NCBI RefSeq assembly: GCF_001484195.1
Contig: NZ_LLYW01000019.1
Coordinates: 1 to 64,000, forward strand
Length of the DNA stretch: 64,000 bases
Reading direction: 5' to 3'
Source: Thermococcus celericrescens
GTDB lineage: Archaea > Methanobacteriota_B > Thermococci > Thermococcales > Thermococcaceae
Position numbers and translations under genes: made by a program. The notes under the pieces are model-generated. The model was given only the letters and a program-made list of their open reading frames with translations, did not search any database and was not told the DNA's origin. The first letter of the stretch is position 1. Every line of letters begins with the position of its first letter. This document shows, piece after piece, positions 27,027-36,286 of this stretch.

Positions 27027-28280
27027 ATGGTATTTAAACTCTTAGAACAGGCCGGAATAAAACTCGATCTGGACGATGGGCCGAGAGCAGCGCAGGTTGA
27101 TGGGTTCTCCGACGAGAACCTGGAGGATCTCATAAAGATCGTCATCGTCGGTGTTGGCGGTTCTGGAAACAACACGATAACCAGACTCTACGAGCTTGGC
27201 GTCCAGGGCGCGGAGCTCATAGCCATGAACACTGACGCCCAGCACCTTGCCAGGACGAAAGCTCACAGGAAGCTTCTCCTCGGTAAGGAGATAACGCAGG
27301 GCAAGGGCTCGGGCGGAAATCCGGAGATAGGTTACCGCGCCGCCGAGGCGAGCGCCCATGAGATTGCCGAGACCATCGGTGACGCCGATCTTGTGTTCAT
27401 AACCGCTGGTATGGGTAACGGCACCGGTACGGGCGCTGCTCCCGTTGTTGCCAAGGTCATAAAGGAGCGTGCTAGGCACAACGGTCGCTTTAGGGAACCG
27501 CTCGTCGTCAGCGTTGTAACCTACCCGTTCAAGAACGAGGGTAAGATAAGGATTGAGAAAGCCAAGGCGGGCATAAAGGCCCTCATGTACTACTCCGACA
27601 CCGTCATCATAATCGAGAACGACAAGCTCCTCAAGCTCGTTCCGAAGCTTCCGATAAACGCGGCCTTCCGCTTCGCCGACGAGATAATAGCCAGGATGGT
27701 CAAGGGCATCACCGAGACCATAAAGCTCCCGTCCATGGTCAACATCGACTTCGCCGACGTTTACAGCGTCATGCACAACGGCGGTGCGGCTCTGATAGGA
27801 ATCGGCGAGAGCGACTCCAGCAACAGGGCAGTCGATGCCGTCAAGAACGCCCTTGAGAACAAGATGCTCGAGGTTGAGTACGGCAGCGGTGACAGGGCAC
27901 TGGTTCACTTCACCGTTGGGCCGGACGTAAGCCTCGGCGAGATAAACGACGCAATGAACATTGTCTACGAGAAGCTCGGCGAGAAGAGTGAGATTAAGTG
28001 GGGTGCTAGGATCGATGAAGATATGGGCAAGGTCGTCAGGGCAATGGTCATCATGACCGGCGTTAAAAGCCCGCACATCCTGGGCGGCGAGCACGCCCTC
28101 CAGGTCGGCTCATCGATGAAGGACAACATAATCACCACACAGCCGGTCAAGCCGTTCAAGTCCAAAGAGGGCGATTTCGACAGGATACTCAACATGATAT
28201 CGGGCAGACCTGAGAAGAAGGAGAGGGAGCTTCCGCCCTACGCGAAGAGGGTTCTCGACGACTTCCTGGATATTGCCTGA
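27027..28280 (+). CDS. ftsZ: FtsZ cell-division GTPase
   Basis: A 417-residue tubulin-like GTPase that polymerises into the division ring. The first nucleotide loop is [10 protein letters not shown] near residue 40. The tubulin signature near residue 128 reads [13 protein letters not shown], with Asn where most FtsZ have Gly. The T7 synergy-loop region is [18 protein letters not shown]. The C-terminus ends [15 protein letters not shown], a likely partner-binding tail. Thermococcales carry more than one FtsZ paralogue; this is a true FtsZ rather than CetZ, subgroup not determined. ATG at 27027 follows GGGG-rich sequence. Confidence 0.94.
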   Translation: MVFKLLEQAGIKLDLDDGPRAAQVDGFSDENLEDLIKIVIVGVGGSGNNTITRLYELGVQGAELIAMNTDAQHLARTKAHRKLLLGKEITQGKGSGGNPEIGYRAAEASAHEIAETIGDADLVFITAGMGNGTGTGAAPVVAKVIKERARHNGRFREPLVVSVVTYPFKNEGKIRIEKAKAGIKALMYYSDTVIIIENDKLLKLVPKLPINAAFRFADEIIARMVKGITETIKLPSMVNIDFADVYSVMHNGGAALIGIGESDSSNRAVDAVKNALENKMLEVEYGSGDRALVHFTVGPDVSLGEINDAMNIVYEKLGEKSEIKWGARIDEDMGKVVRAMVIMTGVKSPHILGGEHALQVGSSMKDNIITTQPVKPFKSKEGDFDRILNMISGRPEKKERELPPYAKRVLDDFLDIA

Positions 28281-28315
28281 ATTTCTTCCCTTATCATTTG
28301 GGCACAGGTGGTTCT

Positions 28316-29086
28316 ATGGCAGTGGTTATTAGCGTAGCCAATCAGAAGGGCGGGGTCGGAAAGACCACCCTGACGATGAACCTCGCCTACGCTCTCTCCT
28401 CGATGGGCAGAAGGGTTCTTGTGGTGGACATAGACCCCCAGTTTAACCTCACTTTTGGTCTTATAGGCATGGACGTCCTTCAGCACGGTGACAGCAACGT
28501 GGGGACGCTGATGACGAGGGAGAGCGACATCGACAATACCATAGTGGAAGTCCGGGAGAACCTCCATCTGGTACCCAGCCACCTGAATCTCTCGGCCAAG
28601 GAGATTGAGATCATCAACACCTACAACCGTGAGAGGCGGCTTGAAAAGGCTCTCCTTCCTGTTCTGCCGGACTACGACTACGTTCTCATTGACAACCCGC
28701 CGAGCATGGGCATCTTCCTGGTCAACTCCCTGACGGCCTCAGATTACGTGCTCATACCTCTGGAGCTCAGCTATTTTGGCGTCATAGGAATGCAGCTGAT
28801 GTTCAATTTGATGCGTATGATACGTCAGGAAACCAACGAGAACCTTAAACTCCTCGGCCTGGTTCCCAACAAGTTCACGCGTCAAACGAAGGTTCCAAAG
28901 ATGCGCCTCAAGGAACTCAAGGAGACCTACCCCGATGCCCCGATTCTGACGACCATCCCGAAGGCCATAGCCCTGGAGAAGGCTCAGAGCCAGGGGGTTA
29001 GCATATTCGAGTTCGAGGGTGATGGAAGGGCCGCAAAGGCCTTTTCAAAGCTTGCCCGTGAGGTGGTTGAGCTTGTCGAAGGATAA
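28316..29086 (+). CDS. ParA/Soj-family segregation ATPase
   Basis: A 256-residue P-loop ATPase with deviant Walker A KGGVGKTT near residues 10-17, VLVVDIDPQFNLT as the second conserved strand, and YDYVLIDNPPSMG as Walker B. It dimerises on ATP and binds DNA non-specifically to move or place chromosomes or protein complexes. The ATG at 28316 follows AGGTGG. It lies 35 bases after ftsZ and overlaps the next gene, its probable partner. Confidence 0.92.
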   Translation: MAVVISVANQKGGVGKTTLTMNLAYALSSMGRRVLVVDIDPQFNLTFGLIGMDVLQHGDSNVGTLMTRESDIDNTIVEVRENLHLVPSHLNLSAKEIEIINTYNRERRLEKALLPVLPDYDYVLIDNPPSMGIFLVNSLTASDYVLIPLELSYFGVIGMQLMFNLMRMIRQETNENLKLLGLVPNKFTRQTKVPKMRLKELKETYPDAPILTTIPKAIALEKAQSQGVSIFEFEGDGRAAKAFSKLAREVVELVEG

Positions 29087-29417
29087 AATTCCCAAGCTTT
29101 TCGACGGTTCCGTTAACGAGCTCACGAGGCCTTCCAGGCCGAGGAAGAAGGATGAGAAGGGCGCTGTGAAATCCAAGGACATGAAGAAAGAAAAGATGCA
29201 GAAGACCCTCTACATAAGCAGGGACATGAACCGGAAGCTCATTGAGCTGTACGGCGAGGAGGGGAGGAGGCAGAGCATAATCGTGGAAGATGCGGTGAAC
29301 CTCTACTACTACCTTAGAATGGCACTGGGCGAGAAGAAGTTCGAGGAGCTTCTGAGCGCCGTGAGGAGGGAAGACCCGGAGTTCCTTCGGGATTACATGG
29401 GCAGGTTCAAACTTTGA
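29073..29417 (+). CDS. ParA partner protein with a C-terminal RHH-like domain
   Basis: A 114-residue protein from a TTG at 29073, six bases after GAGGTGG and overlapping the parA stop by 14 bases, the usual arrangement for a ParA partner. The first ~45 residues are Lys-rich and probably disordered. From residue ~48, KMQKTLYISRDMNRKLIELYGEEGRRQSIIVEDAVNLYYYL reads as a ribbon-helix-helix. That would make it a centromere or nucleoid binder that stimulates ParA through its basic N-terminus. No family name is assigned. Confidence 0.75.
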   Translation: MSKDKIPKLFDGSVNELTRPSRPRKKDEKGAVKSKDMKKEKMQKTLYISRDMNRKLIELYGEEGRRQSIIVEDAVNLYYYLRMALGEKKFEELLSAVRREDPEFLRDYMGRFKL

Positions 29418-29550
29418 CGTTAACCCAGATGCCTAGATTCACCCGTTGAATAAGCCCGATCAAATCATGCCCCAACTCCCAGTGGATGGACATCGAGCGG
29501 CAACCATGGAATAATCTGCTCGAATCAGACTCTGGAATAACACCCTGAAA

Positions 29551-30009
29551 TCAGTCACAGTACGCCTCTACTATCCTCTGAATTATTTTGCTCGTCTTCG
29601 CCCTGTCGCTCCTGTAGAGGTAGGGGATCCGTATGACCTCCGCTTCTATTCCATGGTTCCTCAGAGCATCCTTAAGGCGCTCGCAGTTGAAGTCCTGGTC
29701 AGGGCCTATCGCGACGATGTCCGGGTCTATCCTGCGCACCAGCTCGTAATCTATACCTCCAGGGGAGCCGATGTAAACCTCGTCCACCATCTTCAGTGCC
29801 CTTAGAAGTTCCGCCCTGTCCTCCGCCGTGTTCACGGGGTCCCTGCGCTTCCGTTTTCTCACCGTTTCGTCGTGGGCAACTATAACCACCAGTTCGTCCC
29901 CCAGGGCCTTGGCCTGACTTAAAAAGTGAATATGGCCGATGTGCAGGAGATCAAAAACCCCGCCGACGAGGACGCGAATTCTTTTCCTCCCCTCCGTTTC
30001 CCCGTCCAT
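29551..30009 (-). CDS. ribL: FAD synthetase (RibL-type cytidylyltransferase family)
   Basis: A 152-residue nucleotidyltransferase. [19 protein letters not shown] contains the HxGH motif, and the second motif lies in [15 protein letters not shown]. It ends with a cysteine next to the last residue (EAYCD), as in the characterised archaeal RibL, an air-sensitive enzyme that adenylates FMN to FAD. Glycerol-3-phosphate cytidylyltransferase is the alternative within the same fold. One base separates it from the PUA gene upstream. Confidence 0.85.
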   Translation of the reverse strand: MDGETEGRKRIRVLVGGVFDLLHIGHIHFLSQAKALGDELVVIVAHDETVRKRKRRDPVNTAEDRAELLRALKMVDEVYIGSPGGIDYELVRRIDPDIVAIGPDQDFNCERLKDALRNHGIEAEVIRIPYLYRSDRAKTSKIIQRIVEAYCD

Positions 30010-30010
30010 A

Positions 30011-30534
30011 TCAACCCACCGTCAGTTCCCAGATCCTGTCCTTAGCGTGGTGAATGTTCTTCACTGCCTTCCCCTTGGGTTTTTCCTTCATAGCCCTTCC
30101 GTCCATCAGAGCTATGCCTATTGCGAGGGGCCTTCCGTAGTCCTCCTCGACCACGAAGACGAAATCGCCCTCCCTGATGCTCTCGTCGCGTCCGTTATCC
30201 CCGCGGCCATGACGTCCGCACCCTTGAGGACGAACGGGACGGCGCCGGCATCGACCACGACGCGCCTGGGCCACGCCCTCAGGTCCTCCTCGTTGGATAG
30301 CTCGTAGAGTGCTATAACCAGCGGGAAGATGAGTCCCTTCCTTCTTATGAAGAATGGCTTCCCGTTAACCAGGAGTATCTCCGTCGTCTTATCGAATTCC
30401 GCGACCTCAACCTTGTCCTTCCTGTTCAGCATCTTCCCCGCTATCTCCTCGCCGAAAGTCTCGCTCATCTCCCTGATTATCTCCTTCACTTCCTTCTTGC
30501 TGAGCGGGTGCTTGACCTTCAGCTCCATTCTCAC
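30011..30534 (-). CDS. PUA-domain RNA-binding protein (DUF1947 type), one frameshift
   Basis: About 174 residues after correction. An N-terminal domain ([19 protein letters not shown]) precedes a PUA domain with [23 protein letters not shown] and [20 protein letters not shown]. This fits archaeal DUF1947, related to the MCT-1/eIF2D N-terminus and thought to bind tRNA or ribosomes. The frame breaks at about 30186: one base (G on the + strand) is missing, since inserting it links GITDAD to ESIREGDF. Not a long homopolymer, but the protein is otherwise intact. Its ATG overlaps the pyrF stop. Confidence 0.8.
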
Positions 30535-31178
30535 ACCCCCAACGTCTCCTCGTACAGCATTCTGGCGCTTTCCCTCGGGTTCTCGCTCGCGTAGATTGAG
30601 CGACCGACTATTATGTAGTCCGCCCCTGCCTTTAAAACCTCACCCGCCCTGCCGCCCTGGGCACCGACGCCGGGGGTGAGGATTTTGATTCCCGGCTTCA
30701 GCTTCGAGCGTATGTACGAAACGCGCTCGGGCCTGGTGGCGGGAGCTATGACGCCGAAGGGCTCAAGTTCGTTGGCCAGTTCGATGAGTTTGTCTGTGGC
30801 CGGCTGGATGAACTCCTTCGCGCCCGGATGACTCATCTCGACAACTATTATGGTCTTCCCAAGCTCCATGACGGCCCCAACGCTGTCGCTCCCGGGGAAG
30901 CCGTGGGCTATGATGTAGTCGGCACCGGCCTCGAAAACTTTGCTCGCTATCAGCCGGTTGGTGTTTGGGATGTCGGCCAGTTTGAGGTCCGCTATTATCG
31001 GCAGCCCCGTAACCTGCTTGAGTTCGGTGATGATGCTCAACCCCGAGCCGACTATCAGCGGCCAGTTAACCTTCACCGCCCACAGGTAATCGGCGGTGCA
31101 CTCGGCTATCTCAAGCGCCCTCTCGCGTTCGTACACGTCAAGGGCCAGGATTAGTTTGCGGTCTTCACTCCCGCTCAT
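30531..31178 (-). CDS. pyrF: Orotidine 5'-phosphate decarboxylase
   Basis: A 215-residue TIM-barrel enzyme catalysing the last step of UMP synthesis. The catalytic motif is DLKLADIPNT near residue 70 (the DxKxxD tetrad). ILTPGVGAQGG and ADYIIVGRSIYASENP supply the phosphate-binding loops. The ATG at 31178 follows GAGGTGA. It is the upstream gene of a small operon with the PUA protein and ribL, which connects UMP, translation and flavin genes only loosely. Confidence 0.96.
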   Translation of the reverse strand: MSGSEDRKLILALDVYERERALEIAECTADYLWAVKVNWPLIVGSGLSIITELKQVTGLPIIADLKLADIPNTNRLIASKVFEAGADYIIAHGFPGSDSVGAVMELGKTIIVVEMSHPGAKEFIQPATDKLIELANELEPFGVIAPATRPERVSYIRSKLKPGIKILTPGVGAQGGRAGEVLKAGADYIIVGRSIYASENPRESARMLYEETLGV

Positions 31179-31182
31179 TTCG

Positions 31183-31785
31183 TCACCTCACGAGGGACTT
31201 TATCTCCTCCGGAAGAACCTCCTCCTTCAGGGAGAGTGCCACATGGTAGGCGCTTTTCATGGCGTTCGCTTCCTTCTCCGCCCACGTGATTACCACCAGC
31301 TCGCCGTCCTCCAGCTTGAACGCTTCCTTAACCTTCTCCGCCAGCTCGGGCATGGTCTCGCTCAGCGGTCTTCCGTCCTCCGGAAAGACCGGCTCCCCGT
31401 TCCTCACTACCAGTATCATCGCACCCTTTGCGAAGAACCGTATCGCCTCGTCCCTGAGCTCGATACTCTTGAACTCCCCTGGCTCTCTCACGGTCAGTGC
31501 GAATGCGGGGTAGCCCTCAATCTCCCCTATACGGCGGGCTTCTGAGAAATGCCTCGAAATCCCCTCAAGAAGCCCCATTCCTCTCTTGTTGAGCGAGTGG
31601 CCGCGCTGGGTTGATGCTATGACCTCAAGGTTCCCGAGCTTCTTCAGAAGCGTCCTGACGCTGCCCTCACCCAGCTCAAGAACTTCGGATATGGCCTTCC
31701 TCCCGGTCGGGTTCCGGAGCATGAACAGAACCGCAACGGCATCCTCAAGCGTGAACTCAGGATAGGCTCCCCTCTTCCAGCTCAT
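31183..31785 (-). CDS. DUF4443-family protein with N-terminal winged helix
   Basis: A 200-residue protein. Residues ~12-75 form a winged helix (AISEVLELGEGSVRTLLKKLGNLEVI), and the rest is a DUF4443-type domain with ILVVRNGEPVFPEDGRPL and ELVVITWAEKEANAMKSAYH. Probably a transcription regulator with a ligand domain; the ligand is unknown. It ends four bases before the pyrF start, so pyrF, the PUA gene and ribL may be in the same unit. Confidence 0.75.
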   Translation of the reverse strand: MSWKRGAYPEFTLEDAVAVLFMLRNPTGRKAISEVLELGEGSVRTLLKKLGNLEVIASTQRGHSLNKRGMGLLEGISRHFSEARRIGEIEGYPAFALTVREPGEFKSIELRDEAIRFFAKGAMILVVRNGEPVFPEDGRPLSETMPELAEKVKEAFKLEDGELVVITWAEKEANAMKSAYHVALSLKEEVLPEEIKSLVR

Positions 31786-31852
31786 CTTTTTCCCTCCAAG
31801 AATAATATGGCGAGAGGGGATTAAAAGGTTTGTTAGAGAAAGTTGGAAGGTC

Positions 31853-33001
31853 TCAGAGCCATCTCGGCTCCAGACCCGCCCAGATCCTCATCTTCTCGTG
31901 GGCGATGATGCGCGGTATGTTGCCCTTCTCCTTCGGTCCCGGGTTCTTCATGTAGAAGGCGTTGACCTCGTAAACGGCTCCAAAAGCCTTCTTCTCGACC
32001 GCTATCTTTCCAAGTCTGGCGAGGTCGACGAGGAGACCAGCGAGGGCAGGGCTGTCGTTTATCCTGCCGGTGATGACGAGCTCGTCGTGGGCGCCGTTGA
32101 AGCTGATGTACTCGATGTGCATGGCGATGAACTTCTTGTCGTTGAGGGGCTCAAGGAAGCCGGTCGGCTTGATGTAGTGCGGAGCGTCGTAGCCGAGAAG
32201 CTCCTTGACGACCGAGCTCTTGGTGAACTCCTTGCTCTTGTTCCTCTCCTTGTCGGTGAGAGCTAGGAAGTCGTTGTTTCCACCGATATTGAACTGGGCT
32301 ATGTCAAGAACGTAGCGGTTCCTCTGGGCGAGGTGGCTGAGGACATCGGCGGTGAGCGGGGTGGCTCCGGTGGCTCCGTCGTCGCCGAAGATGACCATGT
32401 TGCTCTCCTTGGCGAGCTCGACGAACGCCGGGTCGTTGGCTATGAGGGTCGGTATGGCGTTGACGAAGGCCGCTCCACCAACCTCCTTGGCGTACTGGGC
32501 TATCGCGTAGGCGTAGACCTGAGTCGCGGTGAGCCTGTCCCTGTTGTCCCCTTCGATGGCCTTCTCAAGCTCCTCCCTGCTTCCGAAGGGCTGGAACGCC
32601 TCGGTGGTGCAGACGTTTATGAAGACCTCTGCCTTGAGTTCCTTCCACTCGTTCACAAGGTGCTCGACGGCCTCCTTGAGGGTCATCTCTTCTTCGAGCC
32701 CGGTGGCCTCGAGCGGAAGGTTCCTGAGGCTTCCGAGGTGTATTCCCTTCCTGACGGTGATGCCCTTGAGGCTCTCCGGCGCCTCCGGATCGTAGGCCTT
32801 GACGACCTCATGGAGGTCCTTTCCGACCTTGTTTGCATCGACGTCGTAGGAACCGACGATCTCAACATCCTTAATCTTGATTGGAAGCTCCTCGGCGAGG
32901 GGGACTCCGTACGGCTCCATCTTTCCGGCCTTTATCTTCTCAAGGCCGCTCGCGAAGATGCTGGCAACGTAGCCCTGTCCGAGTATGACAACCTTCACCA
33001 T
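31853..33001 (-). CDS. ino1: myo-Inositol-1-phosphate synthase
   Basis: A 382-residue NAD-dependent isomerase converting glucose 6-phosphate to inositol 1-phosphate. The NAD loop is ILGQGYVASIFASGL near the N-terminus. FGDDGATGATPLTADVLSH, FNIGGNNDFLAL and the catalytic-lysine region SSVVKELLGY and HYIKPTGFLEPL are conserved. In archaea the product feeds phosphatidylinositol-type lipids and, in Thermococcales, the heat-stress solute di-myo-inositol phosphate. The ATG follows GGAGGTGG. It appears to be a single-gene unit with its own AT-rich promoter. Confidence 0.96.
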   Translation of the reverse strand: MVKVVILGQGYVASIFASGLEKIKAGKMEPYGVPLAEELPIKIKDVEIVGSYDVDANKVGKDLHEVVKAYDPEAPESLKGITVRKGIHLGSLRNLPLEATGLEEEMTLKEAVEHLVNEWKELKAEVFINVCTTEAFQPFGSREELEKAIEGDNRDRLTATQVYAYAIAQYAKEVGGAAFVNAIPTLIANDPAFVELAKESNMVIFGDDGATGATPLTADVLSHLAQRNRYVLDIAQFNIGGNNDFLALTDKERNKSKEFTKSSVVKELLGYDAPHYIKPTGFLEPLNDKKFIAMHIEYISFNGAHDELVITGRINDSPALAGLLVDLARLGKIAVEKKAFGAVYEVNAFYMKNPGPKEKGNIPRIIAHEKMRIWAGLEPRWL

Positions 33002-33078
33002 TTTTCTCCACCTCCTCAGTTGCCCTAAGATATTTTACAACAGTTAAATAGTTTTTGGTTATGAAATTTTTGCAAAAA

Positions 33079-33822
33079 TCAGATGACGATAACCATGCCG
33101 TCGTAAGAGAGAACGGCCCGTTCACTTCTATCCCTGACGTATTTTACCGCTTCCGTGAAGGGCAGGTTGTGATGAGCTATGTGGGTCAGAACAGTTAGCT
33201 CAGCGAACCTCTCACCTAGGGCAATGGCCTCATCGATATTGTTGTGGTTCTCATCGCTTACACCCGGGGAAAAGGTTGCATCCACAAGTGCCACGTGGGG
33301 GCTCTCATTCTTCAGCAACTCTAAGCTTTTGGGTGGCAGACCCTTCGTATCAAAGACCACCGCTAGAGTCCCGCTCCCGCCCTCTATGAGGTATCCAAAG
33401 GTCTGAACGCTGTGGTTGAGGGGGAAAGCCCTTATCCTGATGTCCCCGATTTTTAGTCTTGGAGGCGTCTCGTGGAGAACCACTCGAAGGTTCCTTGGAC
33501 TTTCTACTATCTCCCTGTTGGCACTGCCTGAGGGTGCGTGGAGCTCTATCCTCTCCGACGTCCAGCGAAGCTTAAAGAGTCCAGCTATGTGGTCATGGTG
33601 CCAGTGGGTTAGCAGTATGGCGTCGATCCTTTCCCCCACGTAGGGTGTCACGTCAAAGCCAACGTCCACCAAAATCGTCGTTCCTTCCTCAGAAACAATC
33701 AAAATCGAGGTGGGCTTTCTTCTCGCAAAGGCTAACCTCCTGGCCTCCTGGCAGGCGGGACATCTGCACAGGTAGTTCGGAATGCCCTCAGAGCCTCCGG
33801 TTCCGAGCAGATTGACTATCAC
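33079..33822 (-). CDS. PhnP-like metallo-beta-lactamase-fold hydrolase
   Basis: A 247-residue enzyme. THWHHDHIAGL is the HxHxDH metal motif, with further ligands in NHSVQTFGYL and LTHIAHHNL. The N-terminal LGTGGSEGIPNYLCRCPACQEARR carries the extra cysteine cluster seen in PhnP-type cyclic phosphodiesterases. Likely a phosphodiesterase acting on a cyclic nucleotide or sugar phosphate; the substrate is unknown. Start is a GTG behind GGGGGG, and the gene lies four bases downstream of the toroid membrane protein gene. Confidence 0.85.
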   Translation of the reverse strand: MIVNLLGTGGSEGIPNYLCRCPACQEARRLAFARRKPTSILIVSEEGTTILVDVGFDVTPYVGERIDAILLTHWHHDHIAGLFKLRWTSERIELHAPSGSANREIVESPRNLRVVLHETPPRLKIGDIRIRAFPLNHSVQTFGYLIEGGSGTLAVVFDTKGLPPKSLELLKNESPHVALVDATFSPGVSDENHNNIDEAIALGERFAELTVLTHIAHHNLPFTEAVKYVRDRSERAVLSYDGMVIVI

Positions 33823-33825
33823 AAG

Positions 33826-35520
33826 TTATCCCCCCAGTATTTTGCTGAAGACGGCTGTATCGAGAAGTTTAACGGTGACGTCTATTACTATTGCCAGCAG
33901 GAGCAGAACCTTGAGGAAAGCAAAGGCATCTGGGGACGCTTCAATACCTGACGCCTTCAGGAAGGTTTTGAGGTAGAGGTAGGCCGCAAGCATGGCGAGG
34001 GTGTAGCTCATGACCGCCTCAAGCCTCGATTTTTCGGGCACCACCTTTATCCCTATCCAAACCACGGTTAGCATCAGCGCCACGAGAAATGACAGCAGTC
34101 CCGCGGAAGGGGGGTGTGGGGACAGCATCACCTTAAAGAACGCATCGGAGAAGTCGTTAATGATGACAAGGAGACCCAGGGTAACCCCGATAAGAGTTGT
34201 TAATATGTCCATCTTCACCAGAGTGTCGATGAGACTCACGAAGGATTTCCACTTCGTCTTTGGACCAATCAGGAGGTAGAGAACGTCGCTGGCGTTGCTG
34301 GACTTCTCAAGTATCTCCTTTAACATAAAGCTCGGTGGCATACCTGGAAACCGTCTGAGTTCCTGAACTTCATCGTTCATGCCAAGCTCTTTCATAGCTT
34401 TGCTTGCTTCGAGGAGGGATATACCGACGAGTTCCATGAGGTAGGTATCGGAATCACTTTTGAAAACTCTTCCGATTTCGCCCATTAAACGGTGGAGGTA
34501 CTTTCTTATCAACGCCCTCAACCGCTCCTCTTCGATTCCAAGCAAACGCCTGTACCGAACCAGAAGCGCCAGAAAGCGGAGTACAAAGCTCGTGTCGTAG
34601 AGGGTATCTCTCGTCAAATAGTGAAGTCCCTCAAAGGCATCGAGAATCTTTGAGCGGACTTTCCCCTTCTCCACGGGCAGTCCGCTTTCCCAGGCCCACA
34701 GCAGGGCCCACGAAGCGTAGAACGTTGTGTCTATTTTTGAGACCTCACCTGCGGATTCCGGCCAGCCGGTCGTTTCCTCGAACTCCCTCAAAAGCCATCT
34801 TAACGTCGGCTCCACGGTTTCAAGGGGAACCTCAAGGGGGAATCTCCTGGAGAGCTCCCTCACCTTGAGGATTGCCAAGACGGCAAGGGAAGACGCTCCG
34901 ACTATGCCTCTCCCATTATCCCGTTCGGTTCGGGGCCACCAACCAAGATCCTTGCCTGTCTGGTGGTGCCTCTCTTTTAGATAGGCTAGGGCCCTTTCGA
35001 TAGCTTTGAGTATCTTTTCAGTGGATTGCCCCGCTTCATTCTCAATTGCCATTGCTAGAATCCTCACCGCCCGTCCTGTTGTTCCTACCTCGCCGATGCT
35101 GGACATCTCGTGCGTTGGAAACGAGCCATCCCCTAACTGGTGCTCCAGAAGCCAGCCAATGGCTTTCCGCATGTGGATATCATCTTTCAACGTCTCCCCT
35201 GCCAGAGTGGCAATTTCAACGTAGCGGTAAACGCTCCCCGTCTCAACGTACCTGCTTAGCTCCCCAAGTCTTAGAAAGCCGCCGTTATCGAGTTGTCTCT
35301 CCCGCAGTGCCCATAGAATCATAACTACATGGAAAGGTACCTTCCAGCTTTTCATAGCGTCTATAACTACCCAGAAGTCAGGACTTAATCCAACGCTCCA
35401 CAGATGGCCCCTGCTAACGTCTTCGATGTTATCTACGTACCCCCCAGTCAGGGCGTAGAGCTTCCGCCACACTCCGAGGTTGATCTTGAGGTGGGGAACG
35501 TTGGTCTCTATCCTCCCCAT
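33826..35520 (-). CDS. Large protein with terpene-cyclase-like repeats and a C-terminal membrane domain
   Basis: A 564-residue protein, not matched to a named family. Residues ~20-370 hold helical repeats with QW-like turns: RQLDNGGFLRLGE, HQLGDGSFPTHE, TGKDLGWWPR and TGWPESAGEVSKIDTTFYASWALLWAWE. These resemble the alpha/alpha toroid of prenyltransferases, squalene cyclases and alpha-2-macroglobulin domains. No catalytic DxDD motif is evident. From ~425 four hydrophobic helices follow. It may be a membrane-anchored toroid that binds a lipid or protein. A TTAAAAG box about 24 bases before the ATG suggests a leaderless message. Confidence 0.7.
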   Translation of the reverse strand: MGRIETNVPHLKINLGVWRKLYALTGGYVDNIEDVSRGHLWSVGLSPDFWVVIDAMKSWKVPFHVVMILWALRERQLDNGGFLRLGELSRYVETGSVYRYVEIATLAGETLKDDIHMRKAIGWLLEHQLGDGSFPTHEMSSIGEVGTTGRAVRILAMAIENEAGQSTEKILKAIERALAYLKERHHQTGKDLGWWPRTERDNGRGIVGASSLAVLAILKVRELSRRFPLEVPLETVEPTLRWLLREFEETTGWPESAGEVSKIDTTFYASWALLWAWESGLPVEKGKVRSKILDAFEGLHYLTRDTLYDTSFVLRFLALLVRYRRLLGIEEERLRALIRKYLHRLMGEIGRVFKSDSDTYLMELVGISLLEASKAMKELGMNDEVQELRRFPGMPPSFMLKEILEKSSNASDVLYLLIGPKTKWKSFVSLIDTLVKMDILTTLIGVTLGLLVIINDFSDAFFKVMLSPHPPSAGLLSFLVALMLTVVWIGIKVVPEKSRLEAVMSYTLAMLAAYLYLKTFLKASGIEASPDAFAFLKVLLLLAIVIDVTVKLLDTAVFSKILGG

Positions 35521-35580
35521 ACGGACTAAACTTTTAAGGCAGCTCTTTTATTGCTTTCTATAACCTGAACGGTGGTGAAG

Positions 35581-36255
35581 ATGCGCGTCGCTGTGCTCTA
35601 CTCCGGTGGGAAAGATTCCAACTACGCCCTCCACTGGGCGCTGGAGCAGGGGTTCGAGGTCAAATACCTCGTCTCCATGGTCAGCGAGAGCGACGAGAGC
35701 TACATGTACCACGTGCAGAACATCCACCTCACCGAGCTCCAAGCGAAAGCCATCGGAATTCCCCTTGTTAAGGGCTTTACCAGCGGTGAGAAGGAGAGGG
35801 AAGTCGAGGACATGAAGGTCGTCCTTGAGGGGCTGAGGATAGACGGGGTAGTTGCAGGCGCCTTGGCCAGCGAGTATCAGAAGAAGCGCGTTGACCGGGT
35901 TGCCGAGGAGCTTGGCATAGAGAGCTTCGCCCCGGCCTGGCACCGCGATCCGGTTGACTACATGCGTGAGCTGATAGAGATTTTTGACATCGTCATGGTC
36001 GGCACGGCTGCTTTTGGCCTTGACCAGAGCTGGCTTGGCAGGAGGATAAACGAGAAAGCCCTTGAGGAACTTGTGAAGCTCCATGAGAAGTACAAGATTC
36101 ACGTCGCCGGCGAAGGAGGTGAGTTCGAGACATTCGTTCGCGACGCCCCGTTCTTCAAGGCGAGAGTAGTATTCGACGAGGTCGAGAAGAAGTGGAACGA
36201 GTGCAACTACTCTGGGGTGCTTGAGGTTAAGAGGGCTCACCTGGAACCAAAATAA
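35581..36255 (+). CDS. dph6: Diphthine-ammonia ligase (Dph6-like ATP pyrophosphatase)
   Basis: A 224-residue N-type ATP-PPase. The PP-loop [14 protein letters not shown] is at about 6-19, and the family-specific end [19 protein letters not shown] follows near residue 175. It amidates diphthine on elongation factor 2 in the last step of diphthamide formation. The ATG at 35581 follows GGTGGTGA. A 7-bp hairpin directly follows the stop. Confidence 0.93.
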   Translation: MRVAVLYSGGKDSNYALHWALEQGFEVKYLVSMVSESDESYMYHVQNIHLTELQAKAIGIPLVKGFTSGEKEREVEDMKVVLEGLRIDGVVAGALASEYQKKRVDRVAEELGIESFAPAWHRDPVDYMRELIEIFDIVMVGTAAFGLDQSWLGRRINEKALEELVKLHEKYKIHVAGEGGEFETFVRDAPFFKARVVFDEVEKKWNECNYSGVLEVKRAHLEPK

Positions 36256-36276
36256 GGGGAGTCAGCTGAACTCCCC
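36256..36276 (+). terminator. Hairpin after dph6
   Basis: GGGGAGT pairs with ACTCCCC around a 7-base CAGCTGA loop, starting at the base after the dph6 stop codon. Archaeal terminators more often rely on T runs, which are weak here, so the hairpin might instead stabilise the 3' end or block read-through into the TnpB element that ends 11 bases later. Confidence 0.45.
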
Positions 36277-36286
36277 GTTCTCCATC

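Noticed and set aside
27042-28094. 350-residue minus-strand frame opposite ftsZ
   Set aside because: Complement of a well-conserved FtsZ; high-GC third positions keep the antisense frame open.
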